64,000 bases of DNA from Ascidia mentula. Taxonomy: Eukaryota > Chordata > Ascidiacea > Phlebobranchia > Ascidiidae. The first letter of the stretch is position 1; each line of letters begins with the position of its first letter. The translations under genes and the position numbers were made by a program. The notes under the pieces were generated by a model. The model saw nothing but the letters and a program-made list of their open reading frames with translations, searched no databases and was not told the origin of the DNA. Location of the stretch: NCBI GenBank assembly GCA_947561715.1, contig OX387201.1, positions 20,164,001-20,228,000 of the forward strand, given 5' to 3'. This document shows positions 1 to 9,930 of the stretch, piece after piece.

Positions 1-881
1 AATTACATAATTTTTACGCAAAGTTACTGCAGACATGAACAGAAAACGTGATACATAAAATAGCAACGATAAAACCATGAGGGTTTCCGAGTCAGACACA
101 CAACTTCTCTTACGTTTTTACGTGGTTTTCAAAAAAATATTGAACAGATATTCAACTACGATTTCTATCCTGATAAAAGTGAAACATTGACCACGTGACT
201 TAACACCTACTTGAAATCGCTCCAGCGTTTGCAATCTCAACTCTGACGTCATCCTGTTCCTACATGAGGCAAATAACAGAACAAACGAGTGATCTTATGG
301 GAGAAGTCGTCTCGTCTTCCAAATCCTTCCCTAAACCTTCAACATAAATGTTCACTGAGTCCTCGACCACAAAGTTCGATGGTTTGGGATTTCTGGAGTT
401 ACAACTTGGACGCCAACCACAAACAAGCACTCGGTGCATCCGCGTAAAGATTTAACGAAGCTTATCAAGGGAATAAAACGTTGCAGCGACATCTAGCGGC
501 AAACAACACACGTCTTTTAGTAAGTGCCAGTCAGGTTTAGTGGGTGTTTCGACCATTAGGTCTCAATAGTGCAGCTTTTGGGCCTGTGACGAAACAGCCG
601 GGCGAACACCACGCACAGTCGCCGGGATAGCTTTAAATTTAATTTATCCGACGAAAAACATGTGCCCACATGGACCACAGTTAAAAACAAACCAGAATCA
701 AGGGACATGGTTCCTGACTTAAGCCTTCTTCTTGCGCTCCGGAGCAAATTAACAAGAGGAGGAACTGCATCAGCCGCCAACAGAGGGCGCCAGTAAGTCG
801 GTGTGCGATAAAGCAGAACCTCGAGGCAACGAAGCGAAGCGTCCTGGCGGGAAACGAATCGGCATTCCAGCATTTCTTAAA
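1..881 (-). pseudogene. ANKAR-like armadillo gene fragment, copy 0 (broken)
   Basis: Near-identical to positions about 23,606-24,490, the armadillo part of the ANKAR-like gene. Two exons are readable on the minus strand: about 650-875 (frame with ...AVPPLVNLLRSARRR..., an armadillo helix pattern) and about 230-435 (frame with ...EQDDVRVEIANAGAI...). In the second exon the codon before EQDDV is TAG where the other copy has TCG, so the reading frame stops. The ankyrin exon present at 24,787-24,993 in copy 1 is missing here: the sequence jumps at about 1,173 straight to what lies at 25,110 in copy 1. The window edge cuts the 3' part. I read this as a dead partial copy. The armadillo assignment is from the repeat pattern; ANKAR identity is inferred from copy 1. 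Confidence 0.72.
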
Positions 882-1959
882 TAGAGAATTTGTTTTTTGT
901 GAGGTTGCGATAATGTTAGGGAATAATAAATAAATAAATTGTCACACTTTCCACACACAGAGTTTCCGACTTATTCCGAAAATAAACAACATTTTCTCAA
1001 AATTACAACATCAACCGATGGAACCAAAGTTCCTTAAAGAGTCATCCGCCCTGCTAATAAATTCATAAATACATACGCATATACGCAAAATGCATCTTCA
1101 GCATAATTTCAGTACGTAATCCTGGTGCTATTACGCAAGAATGACGTCACTCACCAACCAAAGATGGCCACACGTTGTTTTTCATTAAATTCCCATTTTC
1201 GTGACTTTTCATGTTGGTTTCATTGATGACGAAATTAGCAGTGGTTGGATACCGGTTTAGTTTAAATAAGTGCATATACACAGGGATGAGTCAGACCTAA
1301 CCCGAATATCGTACGTGGAATGCGCTCCACTCAGATTGTAACAACGTCGCTAGGAATCACACACCTGTTTATATAATAATGTCGCTGTTTCTTTTGAGAC
1401 CAATTAGAATTGATGACGCAACTCTGGCAATATACGATAAATGTGCGGCAAGTTGAATGTAAAAATAAACTAGGTTGATATATACTGGTTAGTACAGTAA
1501 TTATGGATGTGTGTTAGATCTGCGGACACATGTACGCACTGTTTCAATCTGTAAAGTCTTATCAGTGCAGCTGGTGACTGTGACACTGGGACTTGGATAC
1601 TGACAGGGACACAGATTTTAACTTCATGGTGTCTGTGGTGTAAGTGTGCATGGTAGTCTACAAGCTAGCCCAGTGCCACAGTCACACCAAACTGCACTTA
1701 TGAGACCTTATAGAATGAAATATTGTGTGCAAGTGTCTGCAGTTCTCATGGATTATTATGGCTCTTTACTGCTTGTAAGGAAGAAACACATTTTGTGCTT
1801 GTTTTGTATTTGGACTGATTCTGTTTGAAGTCAGAACACTGCACTTCATTATAGATTTAAAATTTAAGCTGGTTTAGTGCCTTTTAAAACCTTATTTTGA
1901 TAACCCAACCCCCGTTTTGCCATTATTTTGCCCAAACATATATGTCTATGCACGTCTTT
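882..1959. other. Duplicated non-coding stretch with long-loop hairpin
   Basis: Shared with 24,490-25,850 of copy 1, apart from the ankyrin-exon segment that only copy 1 has. A 60-codon plus-strand ORF at 1,646-1,828 is kept in both copies (25,584-25,766), but it has no recognisable domain and I do not call it a gene. Within it GTGACTGTGACACTGG (about 1,573) and CCAGTGCCACAGTCAC (about 1,671) are near-perfect inverted repeats about 80 bases apart. No other gene seen. Confidence 0.5.
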
Positions 1960-2375
1960 ACCCTTGACAGATCCCAGTATGGAAACTCATTATCACGCGA
2001 TCATCTAAAATCCACCAACCTGTGATCCACTCAACAAAAGATTTCCATCAGAGTTGTGAAACTTTTGTGATCGTGTGACGATGTTCAGACAATATTGCGA
2101 GCTTCTTTTCACAACCAGAAGTGTTTGAATCACAAGCTACAACCGCTCCATTAGTAGCAGCAGTCGCGATCTAGTTTACATCCATGGGACTCCAATCCAA
2201 ATCAACTCATGCTCAAACCCTAAAATTTGTAAAAAAAAAAAATTCATTTCAGCTAATTATGCGTTAGGGCTAACATGCTGATGACCAGGATTTGTGATCA
2301 AATCAAATATTAGGTTTAGCAAACTATGTAAACTTTATGATTTTATTGGGTTGCGACTAGCAACAAGTTACAATA
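1960..2375 (-). pseudogene. WDR24: WDR24 exon 2 fragment inserted in copy 0
   Basis: Minus-strand sequence here matches WDR24 exon 2 and its flanking intron (18,783-19,150 and 62,522-62,870). The WD-repeat reading frame is recognisable, including the TAATNG region and the exon end NLLLSGSQ before the splice donor. The codon after the DEN/DVN position is TAG, so the frame is interrupted. No other WDR24 exon is found within copy 0. The fragment occupies the place where copy 1 has two XDH/AO exons (26,124-26,580), so copy 0 is a rearranged patchwork. It keeps the SGSQ codons that WDR24 copy 1 has lost, which shows the copy 1 lesion is derived. Confidence 0.75.
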
Positions 2376-2548
2376 TAAACTTAATGTTTGTTCTTTAAAC
2401 AAGCAGTTGCCTGAATACTCAACAGCAATAATTTTTTTTTTTTTGCAATAATTTAATATAATAAGCACAGTTGTGTTTGAAAGGTCAGAAAAACATACTC
2501 TGAATAACTCACCACAAATTTTCTCTGTATTCTAATTTATAAGCGAAC

Positions 2549-3496
2549 CTGTACATATTCATGACGAAGCCAGGAATGCAATAACCACACTGTGAACCAT
2601 CAAACTCAGCTACACGAGTTTGTATTGTTTGTAGCCATCTCTTCGTGACCCAAGTCCTTCCACAGTTGTTACTCTGCACCCGTCCACTGAAGCAAGCAGG
2701 CTGAGGCACTTAATACATTTGCCAATACATAAGATTTTTTTAAATATGCCTTATTATGCCAAACACAGTAAAATTATTTCATGTGTATTTCTGCATGGTT
2801 ACAATAGGCTTGGACAACATACCATGACATGAAAATCTATTAACCATGCAGAAACAAAAATTTTAGACAGATGAACTTATAAATGTTATCCCATAATGTT
2901 ATCATGTATAAGCAAAACAGTTAATATTCTTTTTATGATGAGATGCAGACAAGGCTCCATAAGTCAAGAGCTATCTGGTCAACTAGTCTGCAGCTCACTA
3001 TAAAAAACATGTTGTTATATTGATTATTTATATTATATATCTAAAAAGAAAGCTCCTTGCAAAACATCTTTAATTAAGACATGCACCACAGACTAATCAA
3101 ACAGCTTCCAACACTCACCGAGTTTACAGCTTCTATCTTTCCAGGAGTTTTCTCCATGGCAATCACGCAACATCCACATCCTCCCTCATAACACATCACT
3201 TTTGTTCCAGTGAGTCCTGGTTGTGATCGGAGCCATGAGTTCAGGCTCATCATGGGATCCACATCATCAACTGAACAAAGCAAACAGGTTTACAACAACT
3301 AATAATTTCTACTTCTACCTTTAACAAATATGTCCACATTTTTTGTGTTATTTGTTGCCAACAACTAAAATTAACTAAATAAAAATGCATTAAGAGCCTT
3401 AAAAAAAGAGATGCAGAAGTATTTTTTGCATATAAGCTTCAACAAACCTGTATACAATTTTCGATTTACATGGAATGATATTGAGGTACTTGTCAT
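2549..3496 (-). pseudogene. XDH/aldehyde oxidase-like 5' fragment, copy 0
   Basis: Three minus-strand exons encode the start of a molybdo-flavoenzyme of the xanthine dehydrogenase/aldehyde oxidase family: 3,448-3,496 (Met start, ISFHVN), 3,119-3,270 (GLTGTKVMCYEGGCGCC, the plant-type 2Fe-2S cysteine motif, intact here) and 2,549-2,708 (GSQCGYC.PG, the second 2Fe-2S domain). Exon 3 is one base shorter than the 161-base homologue in copy 1, which shifts the frame, and the conserved Thr of CGYCTPG is Ile. The following exon with NICRCTGYRP is absent, replaced by a WDR24 fragment. No FAD or molybdenum-cofactor domain follows. This is a truncated, broken copy. Confidence 0.75.
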
Positions 3497-3742
3497 TGTA
3501 CCAAGTATAACCGCCTAAAGTGGAAGCATAGATAGTTTTGTCCCACGAATTTAAGAAATTCCTACAAAATCTTGTTGACAAAAATGTACCATCGGTTTTG
3601 TATTAAAATTTATAACCTTTTACAACGGGGTTGAGAGATAAAATATATAAAAAAAATTCACAAATTGCTGACAAACCACAGCAAATCAATACATGGATCC
3701 CAGAGTGGAAAGTTTGTTTTTTGCTCAGAGAATTTTGTATCG

Positions 3743-3769
3743 GCGATCGTTAACAGCGCAGACGATCGC
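3743..3769. promoter_or_regulatory. Inverted repeat GCGATCGT...ACGATCGC upstream of XDH/AO start
   Basis: An exact 8-base inverted repeat with an 11-base spacer, about 250 bases upstream of the Met codon of the XDH/AO-like fragment. It is preserved exactly in copy 1 at 27,632-27,658 although the spacer and flanks differ. It could be a transcription factor site or just a shared duplicate. Function is inference. Confidence 0.35.
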
Positions 3770-3913
3770 AATGTTTTTTTAATATGTTAATGCATTAGTT
3801 CATTCATATAGTGCGGATTATTGGTAAATTTAGCAAAATTGTTTGACATTTTTTCCAGTCTGGAATGGATCATCCAAGATTTTTACAATGTCAGTATATT
3901 TGAAGGACAACCA

Positions 3914-6680
3914 TTGGGGTCTGGTGTACTTTTGGGTCTGGTGTACTTTTAGCACCACACCTGATATCTCAGCTATCCCTAGTACAACAAACCTGAAACT
4001 TTAATTGAATGTTAAATGACACCTTACGAGTTACCATACCAAAAATGACGTCATCACCTATGACGTAACGAAATTTACAAGACTTCGAAATTTTCCTCTC
4101 TATACGCGCTACGCCAGTCAACGAACTGCAATAGCATACTCCGTAAGGTACAACACCCACAAAACAAAAGTGTTGTTTGATGAAAATTTAAAAGTCCAAG
4201 TAACCTGCTTGCGTTGTGTGACTATTACTGATTTATTAAATGCCTTCTTAAGCAAACACGCCAAAGTAGACCGCAGTTATTACAAAAAAAACACAACAAA
4301 CAGCATGTACTTTTTTCACCACTGCAAATTGTCAGGATCATATAGCAAACACCACTGGTCCAATAGAGTCCATTGTGGCATCATTACAAAGGTATAACCC
4401 TCTACTTTACACCAAAGTTACATTTAAAGATATATTTCAATTGTGCGACACCTAGTGGCGTTTAGAACAAGGACAATATACGTAACATTGTGACGTCACA
4501 AGCAAACTACTTATCGAATCGAAATTGGGAGCGATCGAAAGACATGTCCTTTGTGACAAAGCGTACCAAATTTCAGCATGCAGCAGCCTTTACTTTTGAG
4601 TTGGGAGCCCATCAAAGACCCCCACCTAATTCGCTCGTATACACGCAAAAAGGCCGAAACCGACCATGTGTACTATTAGCACCACATATTCGATGGGTCG
4701 TAGCGTCCAAAGTAGAGACCCCATAGGGTCGGTTGATGCATCGTGTGGAAGGTCTATCCTTCTACTTTACCATCCACCGAAATTTAAGTACCTACTGTGT
4801 TTGTGCGACACCTAGTGTCGTTTAGAACAAGGACGATTTGCGCAACGAAACCCCGGCACCCTTTGCGTTGTTGCACACAAATATGCTCTGTTACGCAGAA
4901 GTTCGAGAAGGTTATGGGGCTTCGCAATTAGTTGTTTTTGGGCAACGCCTTTTGGCTTTTTTTTGCGCGACATCTACTGGTTTAGGATTTACACTAAATT
5001 TTGAAAATACATCATTTTCAACGCGTATGACGTATTATTGCGTCGACACATACTTTTCAGACAATGTACAATGTGACATGTACGTTATCATGTCCTAAAT
5101 AACAAACAATCTTGGTTGGAATTTGTACATGCTGATGTCGTTGAAATGGTCGGACTACGAACAATGCTGTGTAAATACCTCAAACCGCTACCGCGAAAAA
5201 CAGCCAAGTTATCTGCGTTCATAATATGGTTAACTCGCTATTCGTCAATTAGAATCCCCTCGGTCCTTTTATCTTTTGCCTTGCTTGGAAGAACAAAAAC
5301 GTAATAAATTGTTCAATCGGTGTTTCAGTTGTTATCGCGAAACTCATTAAAGGGAAAACTCACTAAAAATAAAAGTGTTATTTGATAATTTCCCAACAAT
5401 ATATTGTCAATCTTTCCGCCGTCGACTCACTCGCTTTGTCCGCAGTAAGATTGTGACGCAACAAATATTAGCAGCCCAGCCAAGCGGAACCCACATTATT
5501 TCCTCTCTCAGCGCTCAACGAAAATGCGGAACTAAATTCACAACCGTTGACTTGGGCAGAATTTATGAGGAAACTGTTACTTTGTGAAAGCGGATTGATT
5601 CCTTTATTCGTTCTTAAGTGAAGATTGCGGCAAGCAAACCTTTATCACAAACAAGTTCAATATATGTTCTTCAAGCATGATGTTAGGTTTTGGAAGACAC
5701 GAAAAATAATTATTTGCGAAACTTAGTTGAATGCTGTAGCATAGGAGGTTGGTGTTGGTATAATTATGTGAAACATGAGGTCAGCTGTTGCTGAAATCAT
5801 CAATTGAGGTGTAGTAATATCGTATTACCTGCAGAACAGAGAGTTAAACTTTTAAATTTCCAGGTTGCAACTAAAAACACAGGTTGTTATAGGTAAACAT
5901 GCTATATGGTATTTCCTGCCTTTCTCCAACATACGTCGCTTTCATGTTTACCGCACGGCTTTGGAAAGATATAGTCGGTAAAGAAAACAATGTCACAAAA
6001 CCTTTCCCATATCAAGGTTGTAAGAAACGTAACATGCCTTTGTTGGACTATTGTCATTCTGGTAGAATCCAAATATGTTTTTCGAAAATAGCGTTCCCCA
6101 TCAATGATCACGATTTCACAAAATAGTTTAGCAGATACATATGTTTTTGTTCTGTGCAAATCACAGTACGTCTACAGGACGTTATTTAAAACGTCTAAAT
6201 AAATATTAACACTGCCCTATATCTGACTCCTGATAAAAATGCTACTCTCAAACCAAAAGCCAATCGAAAGTTTAGTACACAATTAGCAATTGCACGATGG
6301 CTTACTTCACAAACCACACATATGACGTCTGACACGTAGCCCATGTCGCCTTGAGTTGTCTTAACGAAGATGCTGATCTTAAACTAAGACTGATTTGCTT
6401 TTCTCTTCTCTTTCTCTGGTCTAATGCAAAGGGTCTGTGGCTTATATAGGAAGCGCCTTTACAGTTAATTATGTTAGATTCTTGGCAGATACAGAGATTG
6501 TAAAAGAATTATGACGCGGTTGAATGTGACGTACCCGCATAGCATAATTCGTAAAGTCGATCGTGTTTGAAGTAATTCTGATGGTAAACCTGTGGTTTTC
6601 TGCGAGTAATTATCGTGCATCTGCGAGTAGATAGTTGAGATTGTTTGTTAGTCAGTCATACATTGTTTGAGGTAGTGATT
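3914..6680. other. Non-coding stretch after duplication breakpoint, with diverged repeats
   Basis: Similarity to copy 1 stops at 3,914 (27,806 in copy 1). A 17-base unit (gggtctggtgtactttt) is tandemly doubled at about 3,914-3,949. Two diverged units of about 360 bases begin near 4,395 and 4,755, each containing a version of GCGACACCTAGTGNCGTTTAG, and a third partial match lies near 4,970. ORFs of 60-90 codons occur (for example 4,490-4,726, 4,838-5,098, 5,899-6,126) but show no domain, splice structure or conservation. I see no supported gene. Confidence 0.45.
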
Positions 6681-7714
6681 ACTTTATATTGTGACGTAAT
6701 AAGTAAAGCGTGGTAACACACCTTGACATGCTTAGTTACTCACTTGTAAACCCATACAACTAAACCAATTTCTCACTCAAAAACTGTAGCTTGGAGGTCT
6801 TGGACCAGTCCAGCTAAGTACGAAATGTCAAAGGTTGTTTTCGTCATCTATAGAGAACTCAAGTTAAAATGCTCGCCAAAGCTGTATTCCATCGCCAGAT
6901 GAGGTCGGAACTTTCACACAGCAGAAAGAAAGTCAGTTGTTATGAGCATGGGAATTACACTGGCAACAAGGCTACTTGTTCGTTATGAACGTTTACTTGG
7001 CAACATAAGAATATGAGTCTGACCCATATTGCAAGTAGAAAACGTAATGAGGATTAGTAGCCAGGTTAACCAAAGTTGAAATTAATTTAGGATATAAGGA
7101 TCTCATTCCAATTCGTTTTCTGTCCAATTGCCTGAAATTTGGCTGCAATTTAACACGAATTTAAATTTCTGAAGAAAAGAGCCAGACCCTTATTCCAAAA
7201 AATGAATAAGTTTTCTATTTTTTAGATGTCTCAGCCCATTTATTCTATTCTCTTAATTTTCGTAAATAAGTTTTTGAAGAAAGCTCACAAGCCTGTGTTA
7301 AACCCTGATTGAAGATCAATTTAATTACTTAACTGTTATAAACAGACCTTAACACCCGATTTTTTTAAAATGTTTGCTCAATAGTGCCACAAAGCGGTAG
7401 CGTCCACAGTCGCCTGCGCAACGATAACTGGGTTACAGAGGTCACAATGTCACATACAGGGTGAAAGTATTGCGCTGGAGTCCTAACGAAATATCCTTGT
7501 GTTTTTTTTACATAAATAAGTTTATGCAGACTTTCTTTGGTTTCAAAGAGTTGCTAGATTAATCTGTACTGAGGTTTTGTTTTGTAGTTTAAGCTTGGAT
7601 TAAAGAAGTGATTTCTGTGAGCTGCATTTATGTTTATTTACAGTGAAAAGGTTTCAAAAATTGTGCCAAGTTGCTGCATTTGTTTTCGAAAGAGGGACAT
7701 TGCCGACAAACATC
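6680..7714 (+). promoter_or_regulatory. NLR upstream/promoter region, copy 1
   Basis: Patchy similarity to 50,265-51,437 begins here and becomes close from 7,080 to the NLR start codon. The 7,080-7,600 part occurs a third time at 46,485-46,985. It probably holds the promoter and 5' leader of the NLR gene. No TATA box or initiator can be chosen confidently. Confidence 0.4.
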
Positions 7715-9407
7715 ATGACGGAGTCAGAAAGCAAGAGAAGAAGAATGACTACAACGATAAAATGCTACCTTCTGTTTATGTTCACATTTAATTTTTGCAA
7801 AAAAACTTTCTAACATTTGCACCAACATACCGTTTCATTTTATACAGAGCCGATATTATACCCTTAAAGTCAGATTAGTGTGAATTTTTGCAGGTCCATC
7901 AAACGAAGGTGACCAAGCAGATGAAAGTAAGCTGTTGTATCCTCTTTACTGCATTTAAAATCTTGACCGAGATAATGTCTGACGATTATGCCTAAATGCT
8001 TCCATACGATAATGTATGGTGAGCCATAATGACAAGCATCTTCAGTTTTATTTCTGTCTGCAGATAAAAAGCAGCAAGAAGCCATTCAAATCATCAAAAA
8101 TCAACAGGATGAAATTAAGTCTGTCACATCTCTTTTTGGTTTAAATGAAGATGGAATCCCAGATGTTTGTCCACAGCTGGAGAAACGTGACTTTTACAAA
8201 GGTATTGATACCAAGAAAGGTGAAGAGTTTGTGCCATCAACAATAAGGTACAACAAAAATAAAGTTAAAGGAGAGCCCATAACTTTTGATGAATTGCTTT
8301 CCACAATCGAAAGTGGTGATCAGTTTCTTGCCCTTGTTGGCGCACCTGGTTCAGGGAAATCCGTTTTGTCCAAGAAACTTTTGAGAAAAATCAAAGATGG
8401 GTATTTGGTGTTACACCTAAGTTTCATGAATTTAGATTATGGAGATGAAAAACTCACACTTCAAGAACTCCTACTTAATAGGCAGTTTCCAGATGTTGAT
8501 CAAACTGTCCTTGATACTGCATTTAAATGGATGAAACAAAACCAAGAAAAATGTGTTTTGGTATTTGATGGGCTGGACCAGGCAACATGGTCATTAGAAA
8601 ATATGAAGCAAATTAATACAGATTATAAAACTCGGTTCACAGTTCAACAGCTTGTTGCCAATCTCTGCAGCAAAACCCTGCTCAAAAAATCATCATTGAT
8701 CTTTACATCACGTCCTCATTCACTGCTTTCCATTCCTGTGGGACTTCGTCCAAAACCCACTATATATATCCATGACCTCACTACAGAAAACACGAAGAAG
8801 CTATTTGAATTCTATGCTGGAGAAAAGGTAAACGCACTGTGGGAAAAACTTAACGAAACTCCAGAAATGCTAGACTTTTGTCACAATCCATTGCTTTTGC
8901 AGTTTGCTGTGAATGTTGGTTTGTTTGGTGACAAAAGCTGTTTTGGCACAATTACAAGCTTATTTGATGTAGTTTTGCAACAACTCGATCAATCCAACCA
9001 CGCAAAGGGTAGTATACTCTCTTTGAGAGAAGCACTTGGCAGAATGGCATATAATGGAATGACTCGTAAAACTGTTGTATTTACCCATCAAGAACTCTCA
9101 AATGTGGGCCTGGAGTGTCTTAACGTACAAGATGTTATAATAAAACTACCAAACTTTTCGACGTTTTTAGAAAGAAAAGTTTTCGATGTTGCAGCTTCTT
9201 GTTTTTTCTTTGTTCACCAAATGATTCAGGAATTTTCTGCTGCTTCGTACATTTCCTTGTTCATGCCAGATGAAGACTTTGACAAATTCCTTGATACATT
9301 GGTTCGAGAAAAACACTGGAACATGACGCGACGATTTGTTTGTGGCCTCATGCTTGGAAAGGAAAGTTGTAAGTACATTCCTTGATCTGTACAATTTGTG
9401 TCGTAAG

Positions 9408-9562
9408 GTTTGCAGGCTTGGCAACCCACGCATTGCTGCCTGGCTGGATCAGCCACTTTTTCCTGAGAAGTCGGAGCAAAATTTGAATAATCAGGTGGGG
9501 TTTGAACTCACGACCCTGGGCTAACCAGGCCCAACGCTCTACCCTCTGAGCTACAGGAGTTC
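9408..9562 (-). repeat. tRNA-derived SINE, minus orientation
   Basis: Reading the minus strand, a tRNA-like head (GTAGCTCAG... A box, GAGTTCAAACC B box, about 70 bases) is followed by a body containing GCTCCGACTT and GTGGCTGATCCAG and ending TGGCAACC...CCTGCAAA. It lies in the intron after the NACHT exon and pairs with a plus-strand copy 220 bases downstream. The anticodon arm resembles tRNA-Thr, but I assign it as SINE because of the conserved body and multiple copies. Confidence 0.7.
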
Positions 9563-9778
9563 AGTGGTTTCGCGGGGTATATTGTGGCCACGGTACACTG
9601 GTGCGCAAGCGCACAACTTGCCAGGCAACCTTCACATATACGTAATGGATCTTTACCACCATATCAGATAACGCAGTAATATTTCATGCAATGGCATGAT
9701 TGACAGGATCGCCTCACTGCACAGGTCCTTGCTTGGCGATACTGCCAATCATGCCATTGCATGAAATGTTAGTGGTAG

Positions 9779-9930
9779 GTATCTCCTGTAGCTCAGTTGA
9801 GCGTTGGGCCAGGGTCGTGAGTTCAAACTTCACCGGGAGCTTGATTTTTCAAATCTTGCTCCGACTTGTCAGGAAAAAGTGGCTGATCCAGGTAGGCTGC
9901 AATGCCTGGGCTGCCAAGCCTGCAAACTAA
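9779..9930 (+). repeat. tRNA-derived SINE, plus orientation
   Basis: Same family as the minus copy at 9,408-9,562: CTCCTGTAGCTCAG head, GAGTTCAAACTTC B box, GCTCCGACTTGTCAGG body. The two copies flank an imperfect palindrome containing CAATCATGCCATTGCATG and its complement (about 9,687-9,780). Part of the tRNA D-arm is shorter than in the copy 2 homologue at 54,247. Confidence 0.7.

Noticed and set aside
5899..6159. ORFs of 75 and 85 codons on opposite strands
   Set aside because: No domain, no splice context, no second copy to show coding constraint.
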